Shown here: piece by piece, positions 47,993-61,021 of the stretch
Layout: the number at the start of each line of letters is the position of its first letter
Position numbering within the stretch: position 1 is the stretch's first letter
Source: Thamnidium elegans
Lineage: Eukaryota > Mucoromycota > Mucoromycetes > Mucorales > Mucoraceae
Direction: 5' to 3'
Assembly: GCA_025201345.1 (NCBI GenBank)
Contig: JAIXMG010000011.1
Coordinates: 248,001 to 312,000, forward strand
Length of the DNA stretch: 64,000 nucleotides
Program-made: the position numbers and the translations under genes
Notes under the pieces: generated by a model
What the model was told of the DNA's origin: nothing
What the model saw: only the letters and a program-made list of their open reading frames with translations
Database searches by the model: none

Positions 47993-49744
47993 AAGTGGTT
48001 TTTCTTTTAAAATGTGATTGTACAGAAAAATAAATAAATTATAACAGCGTAATTGGTAATAAAAACGTTATTTTAAAGGAGTTATACCCTTTTTCTTTAA
48101 AGAAGTTTAATGTTGTATTTTGTTGGCATAATTTTTTATGCAAATTCATCTTTCTTTCACTATTGGTAAAATCAACCTTTACTCATAGATTACCCCTTTT
48201 AAACTGTATTTTTTTTTTTTTTTTTGAAGTAGCTGTAGCATATATCAATGGTTAGACTTAACTTTGTGCTTACAAAACATCACTGTTGTTTTCTTTGTTA
48301 TCACACCATTATTTATGTAGGACTAAAAGCTAGGAAACGATTATTTTACCCAGGTTGCATGGTAATAAACTTTAGGGCGTTTTCTTTAATATCAAATATC
48401 GAAAACTGCTCGTTATTGCTATATCCTTCTTTATTTTTGCATTAAAAATATTATTTAAAATAGATTAGAAGCATTTAAACGAGTACTTTATTGTCATTGT
48501 CTTTTTCACAAAGAAAGGCAAAAAAAAATATGTGACAAAAATCCACCCAAATGATCAAAAATGCCCAAAGTAGAAAAATCGAGAAAAATATAGCAACAAC
48601 AAGCAGTAGTCGGCTCCTGTAATGGAATTTAAGACTTTTATGATACAAGATTTTTTACCCAAACAAAAGAATTGGGAGCATGGTCGACTTTAACAGTCTA
48701 GCTTATTCTACTGTCTTTAAAGATGATTTAGAAGTAAGAAAGAAACTTCGTATATACCCAGAGAATCCCGTTTGGAGTAGTTTTTATTTATTTTTTAAAA
48801 ACGAATGTTTCTTAGATGATAATTTTTTTTTTTTTTGATGTCAATGTACTTCCGTCTTCGGATAGAAGTGTATTAAAATTAAAATAAAACATCTCGGTAA
48901 AACTCAGGATTGAATATACTTTATCAATAAAACCATAATATTCTCTTTAAAATTCTTCAAGCCATTAAATGCAGGTGTCACGTTATTCTAGTTCTTCATA
49001 AACGCTATACTGAGTTGCTTAGTCATAAGCTCTTTTAACAATGATTCTGCGTATATGTACTTGGAATAAGTACCTCCAATTTACGGACGTAAAAAAAAAA
49101 TACTTGATATTCCTAGCGCGCGGTTTTATATCTCACACCGTTTATCCGTCACTACATTCGTCGTCCATTAAAAAAATAAGAAGCTGTAGTTTAAGTTCTA
49201 CAGTGCCAAGAGTTCAAAATAAACGTGCAAAAAGAATTGAGTGTGTTACTTTTTTTGGTAATAATCATGATGTTATATTTCAAAACTATATTTTCTATAA
49301 TAAAGAAAATGCTTTAGCACTAGAAGTAGCAATTGGCTTGTAAAGATGAAAACCAGCGATTTTACATGTTGGTAATCGAAATATCCTTTATAATATCCTT
49401 AAAAAAAAAGGACCTTCTGATATTCTAACATCCGTCGGCTCCTTTCAGTTCGATAAACAATCTAATTGCAATGTCATAATACGAGTTATGCGCATTGATC
49501 TTTTCCCCTGTCGCAGGGATAACGAAAGTTTTCTTGTGCTTGAGATGTACATCAAATATTGAAAGTAAGTTGTTAGAAGCAAAAGCGTCGGCATAATACC
49601 AATTAAAGAGTACATCAATACAAAAAGTATTGTTCACAATTATAACGGTGTGTTTATTTTAGATCAGCTGTTTAAAACTACATGTATATAAAGATCAAGC
49701 TTTAAAAGAGAAGCTCTAGAAAAACTTCTTGAGAATATTTATTA
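47993..49744. other. Gap: spacer with small decayed fragments
   Basis: A short open piece begins MVDFNSLAYSTVFKDDLEV at 48680; another at 49041-49343; and on the minus strand 49425-49637 gives LFNWYYADAFASNNLLSIFD and KTFVIPATGEKINAHNS, which looks coding. None has complete gene signals. They are probably relics; family unknown. Confidence 0.35.
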
Positions 49745-51081
49745 ATGACTGCAATCAAGAGCAATGTAAATTATACCGGCATAATAGACGAGGCTGTTGA
49801 AAGAGGCTGGGAAATTCCTGATTTTACTATGAAGGAAATTCGCAACGCCATCCCTTCCTATTGCTTTAAACGAAACACGCTACGATCCTTTTACTACGTT
49901 TTTCATGACCTGGCCTGCATATTAATACTAGGAGCACTATCGGGCTATATAAATAAAGTGCCAAATATTTACGCTCGTGCCGCTTTATGGTGCATATATT
50001 GGCTTTCTCAAAGTACTATTTGGTTTGGTATTTGGACTCTAGGTCATGAATGTGGGCATCAAGCGTTTAGTCCTATAAAGGTATATATATATATATATAT
50101 ATATAATGTATATAAATCTCGTACAGCGTAATATTAAATATTAAATCTAATACATATCGCAACTGACATTTGGTTTCATATTATTAGCCTATAAATCATA
50201 TAGTAGGGTTTGTGCTTCATAGCGCTATTTTAACCCCTTACTATTCTTGGAGATATATACATGCTAAACATCACAAGAATACAGGACACATGGTGAGAGA
50301 ACAGGTGAGTCAATATATGATATATGCGTTATACTTATCACGCGTCAAGTTCTAATATAACATATTTATATAATAGTCTCATATACCAACTCTTCGTTCA
50401 GAAACTACTTTGCCTCCTCGTAATCAAGACCTCGACCCCAACGGACCCCATAGTATTTTTGATGAGTCCTCTCTTGCAACGTTTTGTGTTTTAGCTTATA
50501 CATTGGTGATAGGTTATCCAGTATATTTATTTACGATTTACACTGGTCAAAAATACGCTGGTGGGGCAAACTGTTTCAAACCTAGGTGTAGTGCTTACAA
50601 AGAAACGCAATATTGGAACGTTATTCTCTCTACTATTGGTGTAAGTACAACGCTGACCATTGTTATGTATTGCGGTTATATGTTCGGGTGGTCTACGGCA
50701 ATAAAACACTATGTCATACCTTACTCTGGTTGCAATGTTTGGCTCGTTCTAGTAACTTACTTGCATCATACGGACCCCAAGATTCCCCACTATCGCAACG
50801 GAGTGTTCAATTTCCAGCGTGGTGCCGCACTTACTGTCGATCGATCTTACGGCTTTCTAGTCAATTATTTTCATCATCATTTATCAGACACTCACGTTGC
50901 TCATCATTTCTTTTCGACCATACCTCATTATCATGCGCAAGAGGCTACTCTTCATTTAAAAAAAGCATTAGGTAGACACTATCTTTGTTTTGATACTCCT
51001 ATTGCTGCGGCATTATGGAATAATTGGAGAGCTTGTCGTTTCGTAGAAGATGAAGGAGACGTAGTATTTTACAAACGTTAA
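49745..51081 (+). CDS. Delta-12 fatty acid desaturase (FAD2-like)
   Basis: Three exons (49745-50080, 50188-50304, 50377-51081) give 385 residues. All three histidine boxes are present: HECGHQAF, HAKHHKNTGH and HVAHHFFSTIPHYHAQEAT. Around them are four membrane segments (for example VFHDLACILILGALSGYI and IYWLSQSTIWFGIWTLG). TDPKIPHYRNGVFNFQRGA and the end CRFVEDEGDVVFYKR match delta-12 desaturases of Mucoromycota, which turn oleate into linoleate in the ER. The N-terminus (GWEIPDFTMKEIRNAIPSYC) is the usual IP-box. Intron 1 begins GT(AT)n. Some positions differ from the abundant form, such as FFSTIPHY for LFSQMPFY, so this may be a second isoform. Confidence 0.92.
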
Positions 51082-51487
51082 ATAAATTACCTGGGCTTGT
51101 TAGTAAAAAAATATATATATCTTTAATTATAGCTATTAAGTGTTTTATTTCTCTCCCTCTTTTACGTTGCTATTTATTGATCGCTCGGGTTACAAGTAAC
51201 TAATAATAACTTATCCCCTCAAAAATTAATCTGACCAAACAATAAGTTGGTCTGAACATAGTTCTATTAGTAAAAAAAAAAAAAAAGTAAGGAAGACTAA
51301 GAGGCCCATCAAACGCCAAATTATGTATAGATTGATGCTGTTGTATCTTGAAAGCAGGCATTACCGAGATTAAAAAACGCTTAGAATTATTAAACCCCAG
51401 CGAGCTTTTTTTTTTTTTTTTTACATTAACTGGCGCCAGGGGTCTTTAATTCTCAATTGTTTTAGTTCTTTTTGCAACAAATACAGT
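51082..51487. other. Gap: intergenic, ATP23 promoter
   Basis: 406 bp with A14 and T18 tracts; nothing else seen. Confidence 0.4.
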
Positions 51488-52324
51488 ATGGCCGATAAAG
51501 AAGAAACACCTGCCGTTTCCTTGAAGGATATGAAAAAGTTCGAAAAATGGACGAAATCCTTGAAATATATTACTGGACTTGGTATGGATGAAGCTGAAAG
51601 AAAAGATTTTAAAAAGCGTCTCGATGTGGAGTTGGAAGAATACCAATGCAATCAATGTGAAGTATGGAAGGATAACCTCTTAAAGAACAGTAAAGTATAT
51701 GTCTGTATAATATATGAACTTTTATTATTATTTTTTTAAAAAAAAAAACTGATATAAAAAGTTTAGGTCCACCCGTAAGATTCATGATTGAACAATTGAG
51801 AAAGGTCGATAAACAAATGACCAAAGACGATTTCCAATGTATTCCTTGCGACGAAATGAGATCCGGAGGATTTTCACCCGTGAATGGTATTTTATTATGT
51901 CCAAATAAAATTGGCTCAAAAACACATCAGGAACATACTATGGTTCATGAAATGATTCATATGTACGACCACCATAAATTTAACGTAGACTGGAGTAATT
52001 TGAAACATCAAGCGTGTAGTGAAGTAAGCTTATAATTTATTGCTATGGTTACAAAAATGATGACATTTAAAAAAAACTAAACTAAAAAAAAAAAAAAATA
52101 AGGTTAGAGCTGCTAGTTTAAGTGGAGATTGTCGTTGGACAAGAGAGATGCAAAGAGGTTTCTTTACGTTTACCAAACAACATCAAGTATGCGTTAAAAG
52201 AAGGGCTGTTCTTTCAGTTACACAAAACCCAAATTGTAAAAATGTAGAAGAAGCTGAAAGAGCTGTTTCAAGTGTATTTGAGTCTTGTTTTGCAGATACA
52301 AGACCTTTTGATGAAATCTATTAA
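51488..52324 (+). CDS. ATP23: Mitochondrial inner membrane metalloprotease ATP23
   Basis: Three exons (51488-51689, 51767-52023, 52103-52324) encode 226 residues. The active site HEMIHMYD is the HExxH zinc motif of peptidase family M76. Paired cysteines ([42 protein letters not shown]) match the many disulphides of Atp23, which is imported by Mia40 into the intermembrane space without a presequence. It processes Atp6 and helps assemble the F1Fo ATP synthase. [14 protein letters not shown] and the end [13 protein letters not shown] are family signatures. The length is normal for the family. Confidence 0.95.
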
Positions 52325-52479
52325 AAATGCAATAGAAACGTTACACATACAGTGACGCGACTTTTCTTTTAATTTTTTTTTACTCCCTTTTTTATATAAA
52401 TAAATATAGATTTTCTTGGCTATTCCCTTCTTCTCTCTTTTTTCTTTTCTTTTTTTAAAAAAAACAAAATATAAACATT

Positions 52480-53196
52480 ATGACTACAGCTAGTCCTTAT
52501 AGTGCAGAAGGTGTTCAAACCAAGGTAAAGGAAGTTCTTGCCCGTCTTGATGCCGAGTTATCTCAGTTCAAGTACGCTCAAGAATTTGAGCGTAGAACTG
52601 GTGTTTCCAAGAGCTATGTTGCTCTCGGTGCTGGTGGTATTGCTTTCTTGATGATTTTCTTCAACTTGGCCGGTCAACTCTTGACTAACGGTATCTCATG
52701 GCTCTATCCTGGTAAGTTGTTTGTATTACATACAAAAAGGTAAATAGGTAAATATTAACATGCACGGTTACAAATATTTAGCCTACGCTTCTTTCAAGGC
52801 TATTGAATCTCCCAGCAAAGAAGACGATAAACAATGGTTAACTTATTGGACCGTTATTGGTTTCGTTCAAATGGTTGAATACTTTTCTGATATTCTCCTT
52901 TACTGGTTCCCCTTCTATTACCTCTTCAAGACCTTATTCGTCCTCTATCTCGCTTTACCTCAATTCAGAGTAAGTTTTTATTTTTATTTTTTAAAGTGAT
53001 ACCCCCCAAATGTTACGTGAAAAAAGTTTATTTATTGTGTTTACTATAATAGGGTGCTGAACTTATTTACACCCGTTTCTTACGTGTTTATCTCCTTGAT
53101 GCTGAAAAGGATATTGACGCTCATGCTGACAAATTAAAGGCCAAGTTCGGTAGTGCCACTTCTCAGTTCACTGCCGCTGCCACCAAGAGCGATTAA
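52480..53196 (+). CDS. YOP1: ER-shaping protein YOP1/REEP5 (TB2/DP1/HVA22)
   Basis: Three exons (52480-52711, 52792-52970 or so, about 53053-53196) encode about 185 residues. [20 protein letters not shown] precedes a hairpin of hydrophobic segments: [19 protein letters not shown] and [14 protein letters not shown], then [20 protein letters not shown] and [15 protein letters not shown]. The family signature [14 protein letters not shown] and the amphipathic C-terminal helix ([20 protein letters not shown]) follow. It bends ER membrane into tubules. Codons are C-rich (CTC, ATC, TTC), suggesting strong expression. Confidence 0.95.
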
Positions 53197-53407
53197 AAAA
53201 ATAAAATATCCCAAATAAAATAAAATACTTATTTAAAACGAACGATCACATGTTAACACACTGGCATTAAAAACTTCTTTTTTGTTTGGGAATCCGAACC
53301 TGCTGTGGCTTAAATGCATCTTTTTTTAGTTCCAACGTCAATGGGCAAAAATAGGCACGTTTTTTTTAGACATGATTAAATAGATCGCGTGAGCCTATTT
53401 TATCATA

Positions 53408-53447
53408 ATAAAATTACTTGGGATAAAATTACTTGGGATAAAATCAC
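53408..53447 (+). repeat. 15-bp tandem repeat
   Basis: ATAAAATTACTTGGG occurs twice in a row with a partial third copy (ATAAAATCACTT). It lies in the spacer before a decayed spliced ORF. Confidence 0.8.
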
Positions 53448-53491
53448 TTTTCTTCTCATTATTATCCTGTTTAGCATTTTTGTTTTATTTT

Positions 53492-53895
53492 ATGTCCGTA
53501 CAAAAGGATACTGTTCTTCCTAAAGCAATCGCCGGGCATAAGAGCGCTTCTTGCTCAAAAGTGCCACCCAACTATGACGCTGTCTAGATATCGACAGGGC
53601 AGAAAATTGAATGGACCGTCGCTAGCACAAGGCCAAGTTATTACGAGCTACTTTTCGTTAGGCTCTTTATAAAGGTACGTGAAAAAGTAATACGCCACAC
53701 TTTTTTTTTCAACGTGTACCGGAAAATGATAATTTCGTAGAAGGAACAAAAAAAAAACTTTACCAATAAACCTGTAAGTATACAGTGTTTCTAAACTTAA
53801 GTTGACGTTGACAACAGGATCCTTTTGCCGATGAATCTAAGTATATTCATCCACTTATACTGAAACAGAATATTAAAGATTGCTGCGTATGTTGA
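53492..53895 (+). pseudogene. Unidentified three-exon ORF with one premature stop
   Basis: Exon 1 (53492-53674) reads MSVQKDTVLPKAIAGHKSAS, then KVPPNYDAV, a TAG at codon 32, and GQKIEWTVASTRPSYYELLF. Exon 2 (53741-53773, KEQKKNFTNKP) and exon 3 (53818-53895, DPFADESKYIHPLILKQNIK and CCVC with TGA) join in phase through good splice sites (AAAG|GTACGT, CGTAG|A, CCT|GTAAGT, AACAG|G). Without the TAG it would give about 100 residues. Recent inactivation or the first part of a larger dead gene is likely. I do not recognise the family. Confidence 0.4.
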
Positions 53896-54631
53896 TAAAC
53901 TTCATTTACAAGAGTAGTTATGCATTTAAGAAGAACTCTTATATCCTTTTATACTCCCCCCCCCATTTAGTCTTTTATATATGAATGGAGCAACCTATTT
54001 AATGCGCTACTTAAGGCCTATGCTATTACAAACACTTAAACCTTGTAGTTCCTTAAAATTTTTATGGTAAGACATGTAGAAATATATAAGTGTAAGTCTG
54101 CAATAATTCAAAACTTTTTTATTAAGACTTGTTGCAAACCCAACATGATCAACTTTGTAATTATATTTATGAAAATGAACCTTTTTCTGCGTCATCATCT
54201 TACAGCGGCCCTGATGAAGAACCCTATATATCCCCACGAAAAATGATTTATAATATACGCACACTGATATTTTATTTATCAATAAAAACGGCCCTTCTGA
54301 AGTAGTACATATATTTTTAATCCTAATGTTTATACAAGTAACCTTTTAAAAAACATCCTTTGAAAGTGTTTACTTTGTAATACTATTGTCTCTGTTCCTT
54401 ATATTTTTACCGTCTTGGATCTTTTATACCCTTTATGGTTGCCAAGAGTCTTGATAGCGAACCTCATGATCCCTTCTTGTGGATAGTGACCGCCCTTTAA
54501 GATCTGGCGAAACTGCCTCTTAATTTAAAAACCCGTCATCATCACCTTTGGTGCCGTAAACACTGTACACACAAACAACATTCTTTTTTTATACATACAT
54601 ACTTTTTTTTTTTTTTTAATATACGCCTAGT
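53896..54631. other. Gap: intergenic spacer
   Basis: No supported gene. Two overlapping open frames on opposite strands (54007-54282 and 54064-54246) look fortuitous. The T-rich end is the promoter of the SMCR8-like gene. Confidence 0.35.
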
Positions 54632-57600
54632 ATGACACAAAGAAAAGAGGAGCTATCAACAACTTTGTAAGCTTCTTTTTATATGCATATAAAAAAAAAA
54701 GTATATTCACCTTTTTATTACTAGACCTTCAGTCAAACCTAACAACTGTTGGTGGAGTGATGAGGTTTTACAACCTGCAGAACCAAACACAACTCAATCT
54801 TACCGAGACTTTGTACTCATTAGTGAGTTTTCGGAGCTGGAAGGACCTTTACCGTTAGCAGTCGTTGCAAACTCATCTTACATTGACTTGAAGCACTATA
54901 CAGAAAAGCAATGTCCAAACAATCCTCATTTAAAGGAATTAAGCAAAATCGGCCTAGATTCTTTTGACTTTAACGCGTTTGTTCTAAGAGTCGTATCGGT
55001 AGATAGAAGTACAGAATATGAGTAAGGTTTAGATATAACCTTAAAAGTCATACTCTTTTATTTATTTATTTGTATATGTAGACAAATAGACCAAGATTTA
55101 ATAGAGCCGTTAACGCCTTCTTCTGTCCTTGCCGATTCCCCCCCTAATACATTTTCTATACCAGACGATACACAAGTTTATTTTACTGACTCTGAGCATA
55201 AATTCTTTGCATTTGTAAGTTATCAATGAGAGACGAATACAATAGTGCTAACTGCTCTATAGACGCACCATCTCACTCTATTCGATATTAATGCAAGAGG
55301 TTATGTTCACCCGGTCGCATTATCTTACATCACCAGAGATCCTGATAAAATAGTGATTCGATTTGAGGAATTAATGGAACAGTTTAACCAAGTGTCTGTA
55401 AAAATGAAGAAAGGAAACTACTCCAACTTTACACTTGATTTGAAATGTAGATTGATCGATTTAGAGTTTACAGAATCCGCTGTATCTCAACAACAAAAGC
55501 CTACGTTATCATTACAAGCTATTAAACAAGCTATTACAGCCACCAAACTAATGATAGATACATTGGAGTCCAGCATAACTCAAATGAACAATACATCTTT
55601 AAAGGGCAGCAAACCTATATTATCTAGTTATACCACCGTACCAAAAGATTATCAACCAAAATGCATCGATACGTTATACCCTGTGCCACATTTCGAACGG
55701 AAACTCAGATCTTTGGCTCAACTTTGCCAAGAACCTGATGAGGAAGAATCTCAATCGAGCTTAGCTCAAAAGACAGCCACCATGATACCACTGCTTTCCA
55801 TTATTGAATCTCAACAACAGCAGCAGCAAACTGAAGAACGATCTACTTTTTCTAATGCAATTACGCACGATATGTACTCTGAAGCTATTAAATCTATTCA
55901 AGACATGACCTGTTACTTGGGGAAAAGTAGTATGGTGCTTGATGTAGATGATGAAGAAGAACTGTTTATAAATCCTATTTCTTCTGCTCTTACGTTTGGA
56001 AGAACTTTCATGTTGAACATGGATAATCCACAACCAAGAGAGTAATGCTTCACTCTTTTTATTAATTTTTTTTTCTGACGTTTTTTTTTTTTTTTTTTTT
56101 TTTTTTCATTGTAGAGAAGAAAAGGAAGAAACTAGCGTTACTTTAAAGGTATAAAAAAAAATCAGGAACACAAAAAAAAAAAAAAATAGCGCTAAAAATA
56201 TATTAATATTAGGATGAAAGTGCAATGCCCACCTTACCAAACGAAACATCACTCGAGACCGAAAAAGAAGAGATTAGAAATCTTTCTTCTTCACAAGACA
56301 CGGATGATGATGAATTTTATTTCCCTGTTCTTCAAGCTCCATTACAATTATGGAAACCAGATCCTGCTCCTACACATTTATTACAAGTTTTACGAAAATA
56401 CCAGTCCTTGATTGTTGATGTTATATTTTCATTACTTACAGGAAGAACAGTCTTGATCCAGGGTAGTGTGTCCAATAAGCACAATGTACAACAGGTTGTA
56501 CACGCCCTTGCTGTATTTGTACCTGGTCAAAGCCGTGACAGGCACCAAATTATTGACTGGTTTGAAACCTCTCGATTTACAGACTCTCATATTGGTAGTA
56601 TTAAATTAGTAGGCATTGCTAAAGAAAATATGGACGCTAGTATACATATCGAAGGCAGTTGCGTCCTAGATATCGATGCCAAAAACGGTTCCTTGAATTC
56701 AAGTCCTGTTTATGTAGAAGGACAATGGATTAATCAATTATTAGATCGTATGATGTTATTTTCGGTAAACATTTCAAGAAAAAAAAAAAAAAAAAAAGAA
56801 CTTATTTTTTTTTATTATTTTGGTAGTCAGATGAATCTTATCTTGCTTATTTACACACCGTGTTCATGACAATGTCACTCAAGGCATTTGTGTATCACCA
56901 TCTTTACGTATGTGATGAATTTAAATTAGATGAAACGGCTTCCGATACAGCAGTGGTGAGTAAAGGTTATACCTCGGAGGCCTCCGAGTCTAGCACACTG
57001 AGCAGGAAATGGAGTATACGACTCTTAAACTATTTAAAAAAACAGGAAGACCCCGAAACTGATCTCTCCTCGCGGTCTTCTTCTGCCGCAACCGCTAGTG
57101 TTCATGACTCTACAACTACGGATGATGAAGACTATTCCGAAGAAAATCAAGCAACCGTTACACTGCAGAACTTGTTACAAAAAAATAATCAACAAGATAA
57201 ACCGAGAACTATTGTTGGTTTGTTCAGCGCCACAGGAATGGATGAGCCCGTCATTACAAATGCAACTGCCAGTACTACCACGCATACCATCGACCAAGAT
57301 TTGAGGCGTAACAGTATTTCTACTACTTACACCAGAGAATCTTCTATCAGTAGTGGTAGCTCTCCAAACCTCAGTGATGACGAAGGGTACGATTTAAGAA
57401 GACCGCCCACTACAGACAGGTCATTTTTAAACTTTGGTGCTGAGGATTTAGAATACTTTGGTCAAGCTCATGAGAGCGATGAAGACGATAGTTCAAGTGA
57501 AGAAGAAAAACCGAAATCAAGGCCAGCCCGTCGACACGGTAGTAAACACAGATTAAGAAAATTATCTGATGTAGGACCTGACGGTGTTTCTTATACCGAA

Positions 57601-57672
57601 CGAAGAGGTAGAAGATATTTACAAGAAAAGATGAAAGTATATGGTGATGATCAAACAATTATTGTGGTATAA
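54632..57672 (+). CDS. SMCR8-like protein (folliculin/SMCR8 longin and DENN domains)
   Basis: Seven exons (54632-54666, 54725-55021, 55082-55214, 55263-56041, 56115-56148, 56213-56764, 56827-57672) give about 891 residues. The N-terminal longin domain opens DFVLISEFSELEGPLPLAVV and continues HLTLFDINARGYVHPVALSY, the folliculin/SMCR8 pattern; FLCN's CxFCExHGP start is absent, so SMCR8 is the better match. The DENN part includes LLQVLRKYQSLIVDVIFSLL and TGRTVLIQGSVSNKHNVQQV. A disordered S/T/acid-rich region ends in a basic tail. In animals SMCR8 pairs with C9orf72 and WDR41 as a GAP for small GTPases in autophagy and lysosome control. A 34-nt exon and a T27 acceptor tract are notable. Confidence 0.82.
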
Positions 57673-58814
57673 TTTTACATATATATATATATATAAACAG
57701 GTGTACTAACTTATTATTATAGTACTTGGCTACATGCGTGTTATAAAACACACACAAAAAACCTAAATACATCAAAAACCCGGATTCTGTACCATGCGAG
57801 CCACACCTATTATTTGTTTTTTTATTATAATTATATCTATATATCTATCTGCTGACTTAAATTCCTATTTGTTATATATATTGTATATACAATAATGAAT
57901 AAACAATAATTTTGTTAATAAGTGTACTTATGCATGTTTTGCAACTATTTAGATGATAGAGAAACTATTTTTAGATGGGGTTTATAGCGACCGGCGCATT
58001 TGGGCGAAAAAAAAAGGGGGGACGACGTTAAAATATTTTTTAATGAGCATTTTTTGGTACATACTGTCAGAGAGAAAGAGAGAGAGAGAGAAAAAAAAGG
58101 GGTGAAGCATATAAGCTATGTAAATCTTCAGATACATAAATAATGGTACAAAAAAGAAGGGGGTCCCTAAAAATCTAATTGATTTTAACGCGACAATTCA
58201 GCTTTTGGTAATATACAAATTATAATACTTGAAGAGATATTATGATATATATATATTTATATAAAAAAAGAGCAATCTATTCGTGTAAAAAAAAAAAAAA
58301 AAGTGTTTATTTAGCCAAAAAAGAAAATATGTACATGGTTTACTACAAATAATTCATTTCAAGTACAGAATATTATTGTTAAAAAGAGAGATACGCAGTA
58401 GAATAAGTTACAAGGTCTTTCTTTCTTTTTTTTTGATACTTTAAGAAGTTTAATCTTTTTTAGCATACACTTTCCATTAAATTGACTCTAGTCCGTCTTA
58501 CATCAATAGGTAATCCGGTACACAAGTATGCAACAAGCACATCAATACATGTCTTTTATAACCTTACTGCCTAATACTGAGTTGGTGTACTTTATTTTTA
58601 GCACTGGGTCAAGATGCATTTTCTTTTTGGTGCGAAACCATACACCTAGTTCCATTCTGTTTAAAAGTGTGAGATCATGGGTCTACAAGGATAAAAATTC
58701 CTGGTCTCGTACTCATATGACACCTGGCCCACTCTCAAATAATAAAATATCTATGGGTGCACTGGTAAATACTTGAGTTACCGATTAGCTAACCTTTTCT
58801 TTTAGCATTTATAC

Positions 58815-58856
<42 letters not shown>

Positions 58857-59135
58857 TCTTGTTCAAGTCACAAGCGTATATGCGTATCATTGTATCGAAT
58901 TTAAGGTTACGTTCAAATGATATAATTTGGTATGCAAAAAAATCTCTATGGAAATATACTACGGGAAAAGAAAAAAAGAAAAAAAATTCGCGTACTATTT
59001 AATATTTTCGGATTGATATTTATATCATTATTACACTCAATTGAAACAGACTGTTGTATATACACGCGTACACACTTTCTCGCTTCCCCTTTCTTCTCCT
59101 TCGATGGTGATGAATGAAGCCATGGACTTCTTTCT

Positions 59136-59170
<35 letters not shown>

Positions 59171-61021
59171 TATTTAGAAAGTATTTAGAAAGTATGTAGT
59201 AAATATTGAAATGTCATTGATGTAAGTAGTGTAACCATTATTTTTAATAAAATAAAAAAATAAAAATATAATTTTAAATATATGATTTTAAATCAGAAGT
59301 ATATATTTATTACAGATTATACTATTAAGTATTAGTAACTGACTTTGTACAGTCTGCATTGCATACAACGGAAAACCTGCTTTTGTATAGTTTGGGGGGT
59401 TCCAGGGCTTTTCGCTCTTTGATTCATTTTGTATTATGTACGTGGTCAATCTTTTCCTATCCTACTTGTAACGGGTCTCCTTTTTCGCTCCTATTTAAAT
59501 AATATTTTATCCTTTATCAGACAAGATATTCTAAAGCGAGTATTTATTATAGCTGGCGTAATGCGCTTTATTATACTACATAGATGATATATGGTTCTTT
59601 TTAAAATAAATTCGATATAGCAAAAAGTATGCACTTTACTTCTGCATAATAAGCGCTGAAAATACATCCCCTAATTTTCTTATAAGCTTACGCTTTTTTG
59701 AAATGAAAGAATTAGTTTAATATATTATCTATAAATGGTTATTTTTTTTTTTCATTGCAACATCTCACTAAGAAAAATTACATCATATAAAGCGTATTAT
59801 TAAATCATAAGCATAGTATTTAATATGACAAAAACAAAACAAATCATTTCTCTGTCATTCACTTTCAATTTTACTGCCATGTACACTTTTTTTTTTAAAA
59901 AAAAAAGAACATACCTCCCGTACAGGTCATCATACGTCCCATCATAATGAGATCAATGGTTAAAAGTATAATTTAAAAAGTAATAAGAGTATATACAGAA
60001 CGATATATATACACGCAAAAAGAGGGAGGTTTGAGGGGAAACATTTAATAAGAGAAAATTATATCAAAAAAACAAAACAAAATAAAACAAAACAAAAAAG
60101 GGTCAAAATAGAAGATAAAATATGCAACGTAAAGGAAATATCAATCACCCTATTTCGCATGATATACAACCCACCAGGAGAAGAATAGAAACACATGTGT
60201 GTTGTATTATGTAGCCGTCCTTGAAATATGTAAATCGCTAAAAGACCATATATAGTCAGCTATTAGGAAATTGTGTCAGTACACACATAAGATTCTAGTG
60301 GCGTAATACAAGACTACTCCATTATACAACGCTATGACATTGTTTTTATAGACCATGATCGATGCTGATTTTTTTTTGTATGTGTAACAACAACAAAAAA
60401 AAAACCTATTCATATCACATTTAGTTTTGTAAACATGATATCATGTAGCACTTATGATTGACAAAAGCACCTATTTTGTGCAAAAAAAAAACATTACACA
60501 CTCCAAACGAAAAAATGTATATTCATTGTTTTACCAATTAGGTTGGTACTTCATTTTATCATTGCAGCGTAAAAAAGATATACAAAATGTTTGGGAGAGA
60601 AAGGGGGGGTAAAGAGGAGAGGAACTCTAGGGGCAGAAAAAAAAAGATAGAGAGGAGATATCAACTTAGTCTCCTTTATTCTACTATCATAATATTAAAA
60701 TATAAGACATTAAAGTCAGAAAACGAAAGTCTCCACAGGATAGCAACTTGTTTGTAAACAATCTATATATTTTTTTTTTGTTTTTGTTTACAGGGTTTAA
60801 TTTTACAGAAAAGTAAAAGAGTAATATAGGACCTTTTTTGTGTGTATGTTTTTATAATAATAAAAAAAAGACTAGTGCCAGAAACATAAAGTGTATTAAA
60901 ATGTAATGCTTTTATTATGAAATGGGAATATATGTATAATGCATGATGATATAAGTAAGAGGTAAGAGGTAAGAAGAAGAAAAAGTATATATGTATAAAG
61001 TAAAAAAAAAAAAGGTAGTAT
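57673..61021. other. Large gene-poor gap
   Basis: 3.3 kb without a convincing gene. It holds (TA)n at about 57679-57694, purine repeats near 58070-58095, a T27A10 tract near 58819-58856, an A32 tract (59137-59168), an 11-bp tandem repeat just after it, and GGTAAGA repeats near 60957-60975. Open frames at 58528-58776 and 58932-59117 lack support. Two homopolymers of opposite sense bound a roughly 350-bp block, which could be a degraded retroposed fragment. Confidence 0.5.
59137..59196. repeat. A32 homopolymer followed by GTATTTAGAAA tandem repeat
   Basis: Thirty-two A (59137-59168), then GTATTTAGAAA twice with a partial third copy. The A tract could be a remnant of a retroposed poly(A) tail; no clear target-site duplication is seen. 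Confidence 0.7.
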
